The position numbers and the translations under genes were made by a program. DNA of 64,000 bases from assembly GCA_963920575.1 (NCBI GenBank), contig OY986972.1, forward strand, positions 10,304,010-10,368,009, in the 5' to 3' direction. Source of the stretch: Narthecium ossifragum (taxonomy: Eukaryota > Streptophyta > Magnoliopsida > Dioscoreales > Nartheciaceae). Positions 35,280-45,182 of this stretch are shown here, piece after piece; positions within the stretch are counted from its first letter, which is position 1, and each line of letters begins with the position of its first letter. Below the pieces are notes generated by a model, which ran no database searches, was not told where the DNA came from, and was given only the letters and a program-made list of their open reading frames with translations.

Positions 35280-36524
35280 TGTCACATCCCGACCCAGAAA
35301 ACTCATCTAGGGCGAGGCGTGAGGGTTCCTATCTCTATTCATCTTCAATTGGCGCAATACGAAGCGGAAAAGACAGATAATTTAAACAATTGATATTCCA
35401 GAGGTAAAACTGATATTCAATTCATATATATACATCAAGTTGTACTGATACAAGATTCTATAACAAAATCCTCCAAGGGACAGATATTATACAATTATCC
35501 AAAAGTTCCTCAAAAGTGTTTACAACATACAAATTATCCAAAAAGTACAACAATCGATCCTCCAGCAACTTCAAGCACCTCTGGACGTACTCGCGCCACC
35601 AAAGGCCGATCCCGTCGGCTCCACGGAAGAAGAACTGCCGCCTACACCTGCAAACGCAGCCCGGGTAGGAGTGAGCGATAAGCTCAGTAGGGTTCTACTC
35701 TACGGCACACTGAAAGGAGGAAAATAACAACAGTGTTGCCTTCTCGCTCAAGTCTAACGGATGCCACGGGTCCCACAACCCTGTCGATGTCCCTAGGGCT
35801 CCTGTCATGAAACCTCTCTCCTGAACATGTTACCAGGAGGCCAAGGAATAGTAACATGCAGGATCACCCTTACCCAAGCAGGAATACCATGCCTTGGGGA
35901 ACCACGTCGGGAACGCATCGACATCCATCCTTAGCACTTGGCCTTGGAAGACAACACGATCTCTAAACCTCAAACATTGATCAGAGTCAACTATCGCAAA
36001 TCCACAATAATATGAGATTCGATTTACAATCACCCTAACCCTGACTACCCAGCCACAGTCCTAAGGCTAGATCCGAGCTACCCGAGAGCCTCGTATCGGC
36101 GACCCAAACCATCGCCCGCCTAACCTCAGATGCCTCTAATGCACACAATGCATGAGCCTAGGCAAACATCTATCCTAGATGTCTCTACATGCCACAACAT
36201 CAGTTATAGGTTTAACAGATATACAATAGCCCTTGGCACTCGCCGGCAAGAGGCTAAGGTTCCACAATTCCATATTAGCTAGCACTCATAGCTAGCTAAT
36301 GGCTAAGCAAACAATTAAGCATTTAATTACAAACCAACTATGTATTTAAATGCAAGCCAAACCATCAATTTACTCAAAGGAGACAAACATGCGATTCAAT
36401 CCTTAATCTCAGTGGAAATCCCTTGAAAACTTCATGAAAAGCACATACCAACCTCCCAACAAGTTTGGATATCAATCCCAAATGAAAGCCATTCAAGAAA
36501 AGCCAGAAACCACTGTTCAAGGGC

Positions 36525-36721
36525 CCACAATTGATGGGACGATCGATCGAACGGTCGACCGTGAGGCCACGGTCGATGTCACGGTCGATCCGGCGGTCGA
36601 CCATGGGACAAAAACGAGGAAAACCATAAGGGTGACAGTCGATCGGTTTATCGACCGTGGGGAGCCCAAAACGGGACAGAGCCTCACGGACGATGCGACG
36701 GTCGATTCGACGGTCGACCGT
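36525..36721. repeat. Palindrome array, LTR A copy 5 (left half; right half 38189-38370)
   Basis: Same units as the other family-A arrays. The inner solo LTR is inserted exactly in a TCGACCGT unit, duplicating accgt. Confidence 0.8.
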
Positions 36722-38188
36722 TGATGAGTGCATGAAAGTGCACTCTTAACAGCCTTATAACCATCTCAATTTCTACATTATTATCCTTAATCAACATCTT
36801 TATTACTATTTTTACATCTATATGTTGCTTCACATGATTGTTTGGAAAATGTAGGAAATTGGGGCTAAAAGAAGCTGAAAAGAGTATATGGATCAACTTC
36901 AAAAATTAATCTGTACCTTCTCATGAAGAACCAGTTAATGTACCATATATGGTTGGAAAGCTCTTGAAGTTTAGATTCTGGAGAATTTTACTGTTCATGA
37001 TTTCGAGTTTTCTAGAGAAAGTTACTGCACTTTTAGTACCGATGGCGCAGTCTGAATGGCAGAACAGAAAATAAGCTAGAAGTCCGATCGATTCGACACC
37101 CAAAGTCCGATCGATCGGACTACGCAGAAACGTGACAGAACATATATTTTTCAGCCATAAGGGGTCCGATCGATCCCTCCATCCCTCCTACGGGGTCCGA
37201 TCGATCCGACACCCATAGTCCGATTGATCGGACTCGGGAATAGCCAAAAACAGCGGATTTCTGCGCAACGGATCGATCCAACACCTAATGTCCGATCGAT
37301 CCGACTTTTCCAGTGAAGAAAACCAACGGTTTAGATTTAATCCGTGGATGGAGACACTTGGGCCTATAAATATGACTCTTTTTAGGGTTTGAGGGGGACT
37401 TTTTGGCAGCGTTTGGAGGCGAGGAGAAGGGTTCCAGGCTTGGTTTTCTTTTCTTATTTCTTCTTTATTTCTTCATTAGTTTTGTTGGCCTCATGGTGAA
37501 CATGAGTGGCTAGTTTCTTCTCTGAGGTACCGATGTAGCCCTAACTGAATCATTATATGTTATTGGATCATGATTATTTAATCAGTTTATATTTCTTGTT
37601 TCATTCATTATTATAACTGAGATCTTAAATACCTTTATCTAGCCAATAGAAGTATTACAGATTATTTCATGTGAGATTGGGCGAGGGTTCATTCCCTAAT
37701 CTTGCAGGATCTATGAATGAATGAGTTTATGTCGAGGCCGGGCTCAAGCTAAGAGTATTCTTGGTTCATAATTGTTCTTCAGAGCTTAATGGATTCTTGA
37801 TTAACACATAGTCATGGATTCATTAGCTAGGGTTAATTGAGGGTACTTGGTGAAGACCGTGGCCGAACGGATCATCATATCGGAATAACGAGCCCTTGGA
37901 ATTAAACTGAGATCTTGATTGATTCAATGCATAGAATGAGGATGTTATGGTGAAATGGGAACCTTAGTATTCATCGATCATATTTCCATCGTTTTCTTAT
38001 TTCGTTATTAGATCATCTATCTTCGAGACTTCATATTTCTTATTTTCCCTTCCTTATTTCCTTTCTTTTCTGTTCTTTAGCGTTTCACTCTAATAATCTT
38101 TACAAATCTCTGTGGGTACGATACTCGTCTTGCTACTATACTGATTGCACCGATTCGTATACTTGCGAGATATAAAATTTATTCATCA
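36722..38188 (+). mobile_element. Solo LTR, Tat/Athila-like (TGATGAGTGCATGAAAGTG type)
   Basis: It starts TGATGAGTGCATGAAAGTG, ends AAATTTATTCATCA, and has perfect TSDs accgt at 36717-36721 and 38189-38193. It is 1467 bases and has no interior. The end motif with gtgggtacgatactcg upstream is typical of Tat/Athila-type LTRs. A TATA box (tataaata, 37365-37372) sets forward orientation. It holds its own palindrome cluster (37081-37305) built on TCCGATCGATCGGA. Confidence 0.85.
37081..37305. repeat. TCCGATCGATCGGA palindrome cluster in the solo LTR
   Basis: agtccgatcgat (37081-37092) faces atcgatcggact (37110-37121). Further units tccgatcgatcc, tccgattgatcgga and ggatcgatcc follow at about 37168-37303. 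It lies just upstream of the TATA box. Confidence 0.8.
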
Positions 38189-39191
38189 ACCGTGAGGCGG
38201 GATGAAAAAGGGTGGAAGCCCGCGGTCGATCGGTCCATCGACCGTGGGAGACGAAAACCCCGACAGAGCCTGACGGACGATGCGACGGTCGATCCGCCGA
38301 TCGACCGTCAGGCCCAGAAAGAGCGTATCAACGCTTGACTGTCAATACACCGATCGACCGTCGAGCCTTAGGTGTTCATCAGAACAGTGTCGGAAATCCA
38401 ATTTCTTGGATTTCAAGGATCAAATCAAGTTGGAAGTTGATGAAACTTTGCAAGCATGTGTAATTAACAATGGGGAAACCAATGGTATGAAGAAATCACA
38501 TTTTTGATGGTTAAATCTCCTATCTAGGTCAAAACGGGCAAAAACCGACGAAACGGCGACAATACGGAAACCAGCCGTTAGAATACGGAAATCGCGAGGT
38601 AGGAATACTTCAAATCATCTACAACACATGCACAATGAGCTACACAACATTCTAACAAGTATTTCTACTACGAAAAGGCATTAAACCTATCCTAGGAGAA
38701 CCCGATCGCGAGATCGAGGTAGAAACACCTACTTAATGAAGTAGGGCAGCTCCTCCACGCATTCCCCAACTCCGATCGCTGGATCTGCTCCTCGAAAGCT
38801 GCGCCTCCAAGCCCTAGCTCAGCCGCAGGAGAGAGAGAGAGAAGAAAGAGAACGGCAAGAGAAGGAAAGAAGGAAAGAAAGAGAAAGAAGGAGCTTAAAT
38901 AGAAAGCTGGAATCGATCACAACCGTCCGATTCGATCTCTCCCGATCGAGCTCCGATCTTCTGATCGGACGCGCCCTTAAGGTTCTCATCAAACACATAC
39001 ATCAATCAAAGGCCATGTGTGCAACGCGGGTGTGAAACCGACCACCAGGGAGCATATTTACCAAAATGCCACTGGGGTCAAAAACAGCGATGCGATCAAC
39101 CGATCGCATCCCAAGGCCAACCGAGCCAAACCACAAACCCAGACCCTCGACCTAACGCGGTCGGACCGGGTTGGAGGTACGGGTCCTCACA

Positions 39192-39400
39192 CTAGCCAGA
39201 GTGTTAGAGGCACAGCACAGTGACCCAGAGGCGTCGAGGAGATGACCTAGGAGCGCGAGGCGCGCATGCGGTTGGAGTATCCGCACTTGTTCCCTTCTCG
39301 AGGTAACTTTTGTCATGTCTTCTAGTGTAGCTATTTCTTTTGTTTCCGAGCCCTACTTTTGTTGAATCTTGGGACGAGATTTCCTTTAAGGGTATTAGGA
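39192..39400 (+). pseudogene. E1 pol remnant and polypurine tract
   Basis: Short continuation of E1 pol (ARVLEAQHSDPEA) that jumps to a chromodomain-end-like stretch (MRLEYPHLFPSR). Non-coding DNA follows with gggacgagatttcctttaagg and attagga directly before the 3' LTR, the usual chromovirus polypurine position. Nearly all of integrase is deleted. Confidence 0.65.
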
Positions 39401-41561
39401 TGTGAGGACCCGTCCCTTTACTCCTGTGGCTCGTCATGGAGCACAAGGGCAATTTGGTAAATTGTGCATTGCCGGTTAGTTTCACACCCGCGGGTGCACA
39501 CACTGACCATGTTTGTGTTAATGTTTGGCTAGAATGGTTAGTGGGACCCGGGATCGAAAGATCTGGACTTGGACTTAAGTTTTAGCCCTAGTCTAGCTTT
39601 CCGCACCTAAGGGATCGATCTTCCTAGCTAGGAGATCGATCTCTTAGTGGCAGAAAGTCAAACCCGATTTGGAAAGGAAGATCGATCTCTTCTCAAAAGA
39701 GATCGATCTCTCTTGAGTCGGTTCGTTCGTCTATAAAACGAACGAAACCTTTTCTTTTGATTTTTTTGGAAAATCCGAGATTTCAGCCGTGTTCTTGCTG
39801 GATTTGGCTTCGTTTGAGGAAGATCTAAGGCCTAGTAGCTTGGATTGAAGCTGCTATTGCATAGGTAGGGATCCTACCTACAATCTTTCGGGTTTTTGGA
39901 GTTTTTCCGGTTTGATTGTAATCTTTTGCTTAGATCTATGAAAATACAGGTTTGTTTTCCTTGATTTCATCGATTTTGGACTCGTGGTTTCTTGATCTAC
40001 CAGATCCCAGAGTTTTGAGGGATTTGGTTGTATTTTCCGGCGGTATTTCTCGCCGTCCGGTCGCCGGAGAACCCATCCAGATCGATCTCCCTTGAGGGAA
40101 GATCGATCCCTTCTAGGGCGTCACGCCCAGCCCAAGGGATCGATCCTTGCCTAGGTTGAGGTGGCGTGTTCCATGTCACGAATAAGATCGATCCTTCTGG
40201 TGGAGAAGATCGATCTCCTTCGGTTGACAGGGACGAGTTTTCTCCCAAGTACTAAGAAGATCGATCCCCTTGGGAAGGGAGATCGATCTCTTAGTGGCTG
40301 AGGGGTGTTTTCAAGTGGCTTTTGCCCGTGTGGCTTTTTATGATGGTTTGTTCTACTGTTTTATATTTGGTACATATGTTTAAGCATATTAGCCCTATAA
40401 TAGGGGCAGTGGTGAACCCTGGGAATGATGACTCCCGGGATGTTTAGAATAAACGGGCGGGTAGCCCTACAGCTTTCCTTAGCCTTGCATGCCGGCATGC
40501 GCCGAGGGCTTTATCTGTGATATCTGTGAGCTGTTGATTGCGGGGCTGATTCCCGATATAGGTGTTGTGGCGGACTGCTGACAGTTGGTGGTGGTACCAC
40601 TGTAGCAGTTCCTAGACCTTATCTGTTCACCACCCCGGGCCGGTAGGGTACTGTGCCCAGACCTTGTTTGATATACAATCACATACTGTTGCATGCTTAT
40701 CTGTATATTCCTGCCTGTGCTCATAACATGCAATGCTTTGCGCAATAGTTGCATCTGTGTAGGACGTTGGCGATGGGTTGATCATCGATCCGGGGCTTTC
40801 GGGTAGCCCGGATCTAGCTCTAGGACCGTTGCGGGTAGCTTGGTCCAGGACTCGATTTGTAGTATTCAGTCGTTTTCAATGATAGGATCAGATGACCTAA
40901 ATACATTTGGTTTGATGTTTAGAGGTCGTGTCGACTTCAAGTTGAATCTGAGGTGTACGTGGTGTCCGGTGTTCTTGACTCTTGGGTCGAGGAGTGCCTA
41001 CCCAGCGGTGTCTTTGCCCGCCAAACAGTGTCTTGTCTCATGTTGAGAGTCTGCAGTGTTTTGGGCCTGCGTTCAAGGACTCCCATTAGGGTTATAGAAC
41101 CCTTGTATACACCCAGGTTAGACTTGGGGGCGTCACTGTTGTGTTCCATCCCTTGTGAGCGTCGTAGTGTAGTGTCCCTGCTGAGCTTAGTGCTCACTCC
41201 TACCCGGGCTGCTTTTTGCAGGTGCTGGGCTAGCTCTTCTTCGGTCGCCCCTACCGAGCAGGTGTTTGATGACGTGGCGGCTTTTGGCAGTGCTTGAGGT
41301 GCGGCGATCGTCAGTTCTACCCTTTTGCTTAGTTAGCCTCCTACGGGAGAGATTTGTATAACTTTGACCCTGTTTCAGGATTTGTATCTATTTCAGTTTC
41401 AGTCTTTGAGGTTTGTGATTGATTGTATAATACAGGATGATTATGAATTGCTAGGGAGACCACTATGATTAGAGGGAAACCTCGCCAAAATTTCCGCAGT
41501 TGGTTAGGTTCCGGTTCGCGTCGCCCGACCCGGTTGGGCCTACGCGGGTCGGGGCGCGACA
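39401..41561 (+). repeat. E1 3' LTR
   Basis: It starts TGTGAGGACCCGTCCC and ends GGGGCGCGACA. It carries the TATA inverted repeat at 39720-39749 and hairpin clusters at about 39604-39715 and 40078-40300. A segment of about 50 bases in the second cluster is missing relative to the 5' LTR. Confidence 0.9.
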
Positions 41562-41761
41562 TGGAGGAGCAGGTGTACCACCAGAAGCTCCAATAATCAG
41601 ATATAGAGGAAGACTTGGGGTTAGACGTGGAGGGAGAGCTGGAATACCAGCAGTGCAGCAACCTGAACAATGTCAACCTGGTCAAAGCTAACATGGTCCA
41701 AGTCCCTCACAGTATGAGTCATCTACCTTCAAGTTATTGACTGGGAAGGAGTTCCAATTGC
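41562..41761 (+). pseudogene. MULE transposase last exon, right of E1
   Basis: Resumes the Gly/Arg-rich tail (RYRGRLGVRRGGRAG in one frame), then LLTGKEFQLLNLPRGDDDTS. It meets the zf-GRF ORF tail to tail. The exact stop is uncertain. Confidence 0.45.
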
Positions 41762-42118
41762 TCAACCTTCCACGAGGAGATGATGACACCAGTTTGGACA
41801 AGTTCCAATTGCTCCAATGAGCAGATCATTTTTGATGGATGTAAACATTAGTGAAACTAGTTTTTTGTGAAATGTTTGTGTTGTTGAAACTAGTTTGTAC
41901 TCAAGTAGGTTGCAATCATCAAGATTTATTACAAAATTAAGATTCATAAGCATAATCCTAAGCTGAATGCAAACATAAATACCCATTGCCTTTAATGCAC
42001 AGTTAAAGTACCTTCTTCCGGGATTTTCTTTGGTCCAGCTAGTCCTCAGTTTGGATCTCGATTCACAAAAACAAATTGGAGAAGAATGAAACGGGGAGGA
42101 TGAACCAGAGGAGGACAT
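41762..42118 (-). CDS. zf-GRF protein, second gene of the MULE
   Basis: Start chosen at 42118, the ATG immediately inside the right TIR (in tacacgATG). The protein has a Ser-rich lead, then CFCESRSKLRTSWTKENPGR and RYFNC. This is the start of a GRF-type zinc finger (C.C, R.SWT..NPGR.F..C), a small nucleic-acid-binding fold seen in endonucleases and many plant transposon-linked proteins. The expected later Cys ligands are not clear: after the third Cys the frame reads ALKAMGIYVCI, so an intron or decay may follow. It is convergent with the transposase, as mudrB is with mudrA, though unrelated in sequence. About 118 codons. Confidence 0.6.
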   Translation of the reverse strand: MSSSGSSSPFHSSPICFCESRSKLRTSWTKENPGRRYFNCALKAMGIYVCIQLRIMLMNLNFVINLDDCNLLEYKLVSTTQTFHKKLVSLMFTSIKNDLLIGAIGTCPNWCHHLLVEG

Positions 42119-42525
42119 CGTGTACCTTTGGAAAAAACAAGTAAAGAAGGAGAAAGTGCGGTAAAATTGGCAAAAAATATGTTGCACGCCCTTCCTCCGA
42201 CCGTCGGAACAAGAACCCAAGGCAGTTGGAACCCCTTCCTCCTTCCTCAGACCGTCAGAACCTCCTTTCTCCGACCGCCGCCAAGAACCCGAGGAATCCC
42301 CCTTTCTTCGACCCATCTAAGACTAAACCCTAGGTTATAAACTAGAGCAGGAGGTTGGGCAATGCGCGGGAAGCAACGGTGCCGTTTGTTTTCTAACGGA
42401 AGGTGAGGGCGAGGCCCACATTAAAACTGAAAGGTAAGTTAGAGGACTAAATTGGGTAAATTAAAAGTGTAGGGACTTAATAAACATTATAATGAAACTA
42501 CATAGTACTAAAAGGTATTTTAGCC
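42110..42525 (-). repeat. MULE right terminal inverted repeat
   Basis: Inverted copy of 23911-24290. It includes gcgaggcccacattaaaact, tctaacggaaggtgaggg and ccaagaacccgaggaa. Confidence 0.85.
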
Positions 42526-43247
42526 TTAAAATATTATATTAGTTTAATCTCAATAATATATATATTTATTATTATATATATCTCAATAATATATATATAT
42601 ATATCTGAATTATATATATATATATATATCTGAATTATATATATATATATATCATCCTTATATAGGAGGATGGTTATAAGTTAACCTTTTGTTGTCCTAT
42701 TGGCATCCTATGTGACAGGATTTATCGTATGTGGCTGCTGATGTGGAGGGGGTAATAGTGAGGGAGGGGGGGAGTTAGGGGGGGTTAGTGGGGGAGTTAT
42801 GAGGGAGGTGAGGGGAGATAGTGGTTATCCTGCCATGTGACATGGGATAGGACTAGTATATATATACTATTCATATAAAGTTCACATAATGATGCAGTAA
42901 AATTAAATTTTAATATATATATATTAAAATATTATATTATTTTAATCTCAATGATATATATATATATAATGATGTGAATATATATATATTAAAATTTTAT
43001 TATATTATATTTGATTTGCCTTTGGATTAGTGTCGGGTTTGCGGTGAAAACTCGCGTGAGGATGCATTGTATGAAATGACCAAAATGCATCGTGTGATGC
43101 ATGCGTCGCACGATGCGCCGTGCAAACCAAACGGTGGATCAGAGTATCAGGATGCATCACACGATGCACCCTGCAAACCAAACAGAAGATTGGTGCATCA
43201 GGACGCTTCACACGATGCACCCTGATGCACCCAAACCAAACAGCCCC
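42526..43247. repeat. Right arm of the Harbinger-like element, AT-rich with foldbacks
   Basis: It starts with the MULE TSD and holds long (TA)n tracts. An inserted G-rich stretch at about 42655-42860 is bounded by ctagtatatat-like repeats and has cctatgtgacaggat facing atcctgccatgtgac. Three gcatca.acgatgcaccctg-type terminal-like repeats end the arm at 43247. No gene is seen. Confidence 0.5.
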
Positions 43248-43438
43248 TTAAAGTCACTATGGGAGCAAAAGTTTAAAAAAGGTAAAAGTACTAGCTTTTA
43301 GCATAATCAAGATGGCTCTACGCAATATAATATCGGTCAAGTTTTACAATAGATAACAAAAACAAGTAGAGCATCTAATTTCCTGTCTTCTTCATATATT
43401 CTTTCAGAGAATTTTATGCACCGACTCATAGAGGTTTT

Positions 43439-43598
43439 TTAATGAGCGCTTAAGGAGTTAAAAAAGAAGATTCTTCGCATCCTCTCCAAGGCTGCTTGAC
43501 TGATTGGAATCACACGGGCAGGGGAAACCAGAGCATCGATCAAAACATCCTTGGGGTTACCGGGATGACATTGTCCTCCATGATTTGAACAGAGAATT
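43439..43598 (-). pseudogene. 5-FCL: 5-formyltetrahydrofolate cyclo-ligase (5-FCL), last exon fragment, disrupted
   Basis: The reverse strand reads FSVQIMEDNVIPV at the start. In the next frame it continues KDVLIDALVSPARVIPISQA and ends at a TAA at 43439-43441. This is the C-terminus of plant 5-FCL (SVQI.E..VIPVTP.D...DALV....VIPIS). The enzyme converts 5-formyl-THF to 5,10-methenyl-THF with ATP in mitochondria. One base seems lost in the C run near 43553-43556, which breaks the frame, unless it is a sequencing error. The exon is cut at 43599 by a hAT terminus; the preceding residues should be on the far side of that element, in or beyond the gap. Confidence 0.75.
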
Positions 43599-44935
43599 CA
43601 GTAGCGAAACCAGGATGAGATTTAGGGGGGGCGAAATCTAAAGCAAAATGATAAAAAAAAAATCTTTCAAGTAATGTAAAAAATACCTTAGAATTACAAT
43701 ATCAAATATTAAGGAATAAAAACAATATAAATATTAAAATATACGTACTGTGCTATGTGCTGCGATTGAGAGGTGGAAGTTGGATCCTACGCTTTTGCAT
43801 TTTTTGAAAACGTTGCAAAATGACTTCGTTCTCAATAGTTTCAAAAATTTCCCGCTCGATGTATACCACCATGCAATCATTCATTCATTCATCCCCCATC
43901 TTATTACGTAAATCAGACTTGACAATCTTCATCGAAGAGAAGACTCTCAGACTCATCATGACCACGAAAAGCTAATCCCTGCACCAAAAGAAAACGAATG
44001 CAATCTAAAACCGCTGTTAAACGAATGCGATATGCATTCTCTTGATCATGCCCATGTGCGGAAAATATGTGCGACACACTTTGCCGCTGATTTCTGAGTA
44101 TTTCACATTTTTCTCTAGCTTCATTGTGAAAACTATTATGGGCACCAACATGTTCACCAAATTTTTCTATTGCCTTTTTCCAATTGTTGAATCCTGTACA
44201 TGTAAACACATCTCCTCCGCCTTGTTCTCCTTGAGATTTCCTAAACAGATAACACCATAAATAATACGCCGCATCCTTTGATACACTGTATTCCAACCAC
44301 TCATAGTCTTTAAACCATGTCTCCCTAAAACTCCTCATATCTTTTCCATATTTTTTCTTGGGAAAATTATGACCAAACGGTTGAGAAGGGCCTTTGATCA
44401 AGTACCCCCTACGAATTCCATCCCTAATCCCAACATCATATGTTTCAATGGGCGTACGCAACCCTGGATCACCAACAATATCATTCAAGTGATTCAACCC
44501 TGAATCACCAATAATATCATTCGAATTAATTAAACTAGTTCGGGGTTTTTTTGAACTAGTATTTTCTGAAGTAGTATGCAAGTCATGAGCATTAGACGAT
44601 TCACCGCTTGGTCTGTTTCGTGATTTTTTTATCACAAATTTATCCATTATCTAAATAAAACAAAACAAATATATAAATAAAAATACAACAATTAGAAATC
44701 AAACTAATCAATTATAAATATTTTATAAATTATCAAATAATTAACTAAATCCTAACAAATAAATTATAAATCCTAACATTAACAAATAATTAACTAAATC
44801 AATTAAAAAAATTAAAAAAAAAACATACCTGGCTGCCTTGTGCCTACTCTGCTTCAGACGGCAGACCCTTGTGATTTGCGAAATCCTCTGTTTTCTGTGC
44901 AACAGAGAGGACTCAGAGGATGAGGGGAGGCAGCC
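43599..44935 (-). mobile_element. hAT-superfamily element with internal deletion, inserted in the 5-FCL last exon
   Basis: The left terminus cagtagcgaaaccaggatgag followed by atttagggggg matches the CAGTGGCGGAGCCAGG-type end of plant hAT elements with TTF/ZMYM-type transposases. The base just before it is the last visible 5-FCL codon, so agagaatt (43591-43598) should be the 8-bp TSD. The other end is not visible and probably lies in the gap. At the right a spliced 5' leader appears to end with a gt donor near 44829. Confidence 0.7.
43753..44647 (-). pseudogene. hAT transposase (TTF-type zinc finger), core deleted
   Basis: The start at 44647 gives a short basic and Ser-rich lead. Then comes the TTF-type zinc finger region (GIRRGYLIKGPSQPFGHNFP, WFKDYEWLEYSVSKDAAYYL, CYLFRKSQ, FNNWKKAIEKFGEHVG, HNSFHNEAREKC), then RLTAVLDCIRFLLVQGLAFR and GHDESES. 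At about 43945 the sequence jumps, in another frame, to the C-terminal hAT dimerisation segment (FSSMKIVKSDLRNKMGDE, VVYIEREIFETIENEVILQR), ending at a TAG at 43753-43755. The catalytic core, several hundred residues in intact relatives, is missing. A TGA also sits after GDE. It encodes no functional transposase. Confidence 0.8.
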
Positions 44936-45135
44936 NNNNNNNNNNNNNNNNNNNNNNNNNNNNNNNNNNNNNNNNNNNNNNNNNNNNNNNNNNNNNNNNN
45001 NNNNNNNNNNNNNNNNNNNNNNNNNNNNNNNNNNNNNNNNNNNNNNNNNNNNNNNNNNNNNNNNNNNNNNNNNNNNNNNNNNNNNNNNNNNNNNNNNNNN
45101 NNNNNNNNNNNNNNNNNNNNNNNNNNNNNNNNNNN
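44936..45135. other. Assembly gap, exactly 200 N
   Basis: A run of 200 N, the size often used as a placeholder. The hAT right end and the missing 5-FCL exon or exons (glycine-rich active-site region) would be expected here. Confidence 0.95.
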
Positions 45136-45140
45136 TTTAC

Positions 45141-45182
45141 CGGGTAAAAGAAAAATGTCCACAGGATGGCTCGCCAACATAA
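45141..45182 (-). CDS. 5-FCL: 5-FCL exon (small)
   Basis: On the reverse strand an acceptor (ctttcttgcag) is followed by codons for MLASHPVDIFLLPG, then a GT donor (gtaaa) at 45140, five bases before the gap. Plant 5-FCL has ..REDV..A..PVDLF.LPGLAFD at this place, and the phase fits the exon at 47166-47330. The following segment of the protein (the glycine-rich GR.GRGGGYYD loop that binds ATP/folate) is not visible. Confidence 0.7.

Larger units (their letters stand above)
35280..39191 (-). mobile_element. Family-A solo LTR inside E1, itself split by another solo LTR
   Basis: It begins TGTCACATCCCGACCCAG and ends GGTACGGGTCCTCACA. Without the inner LTR it is 2.44 kb, the family length. The flanks are cttag on the left and ctag on the right, a TSD with one base lost; the E1 reading frame continues across it (MPAVL before, ARVLEAQ after). 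The palindrome array is split at 36721 by the next insertion. Confidence 0.85.
27858..41561 (+). mobile_element. Element E1: chromovirus inserted in the MULE transposase
   Basis: Forward-strand LTR retrotransposon with perfect TSDs tggag (27853-27857 and 41562-41566). LTRs are 27858-30066 and 39401-41561, both starting TGTGAGGA.CCGTCCC and ending GGGGCGCGACA. A tRNA-iMet type PBS follows the 5' LTR, and a polypurine-like tract precedes the 3' LTR. The interior is heavily damaged. Gag has many stops and is interrupted by N1. Pol runs from protease straight to a small RNase H/integrase piece, then to the chromodomain end. A family-A solo LTR lies at 35280-39191. Confidence 0.9.
23911..42525 (+). 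mobile_element. Mutator-like element (MULE) with long TIRs and two genes
   Basis: It starts ggctaaaatatcttttag and ends ctaaaaggtattttagcc, a long terminal inverted repeat. Perfect 9-bp TSDs ttaaaatat lie at 23902-23910 and 42526-42534, the length expected for Mutator. Without retrotransposon E1 it is about 4.9 kb. It holds a mudrA-type transposase on the + strand, entering from the left, and a zf-GRF protein ORF on the - strand, entering from the right. This is the convergent two-gene layout of autonomous MULEs. The transposase is broken by stops, frameshifts and E1. Confidence 0.9.
23487..43247. mobile_element. Non-autonomous PIF/Harbinger (Tourist)-like element, host of the nest
   Basis: The left end reads gggggcgtttgcttgcgtg; the right end read inward on the reverse strand is ggggctgtttggtttgggtg. 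This fits the Tourist/Harbinger GG..TGTTTGGTT terminus. TTA flanks both ends (23484-23486 and 43248-43250), the usual Harbinger TSD. Both arms carry gcatcgtg.gatgcatgc repeats. Without the inserted MULE the element is about 1.1 kb, AT-rich, with no coding capacity. Confidence 0.6.

Noticed and set aside
42655..42860. Separate MITE inside the right arm of the Harbinger-like element
   Set aside because: The composition changes and foldback words are present, but I could not define matching termini or a duplication.
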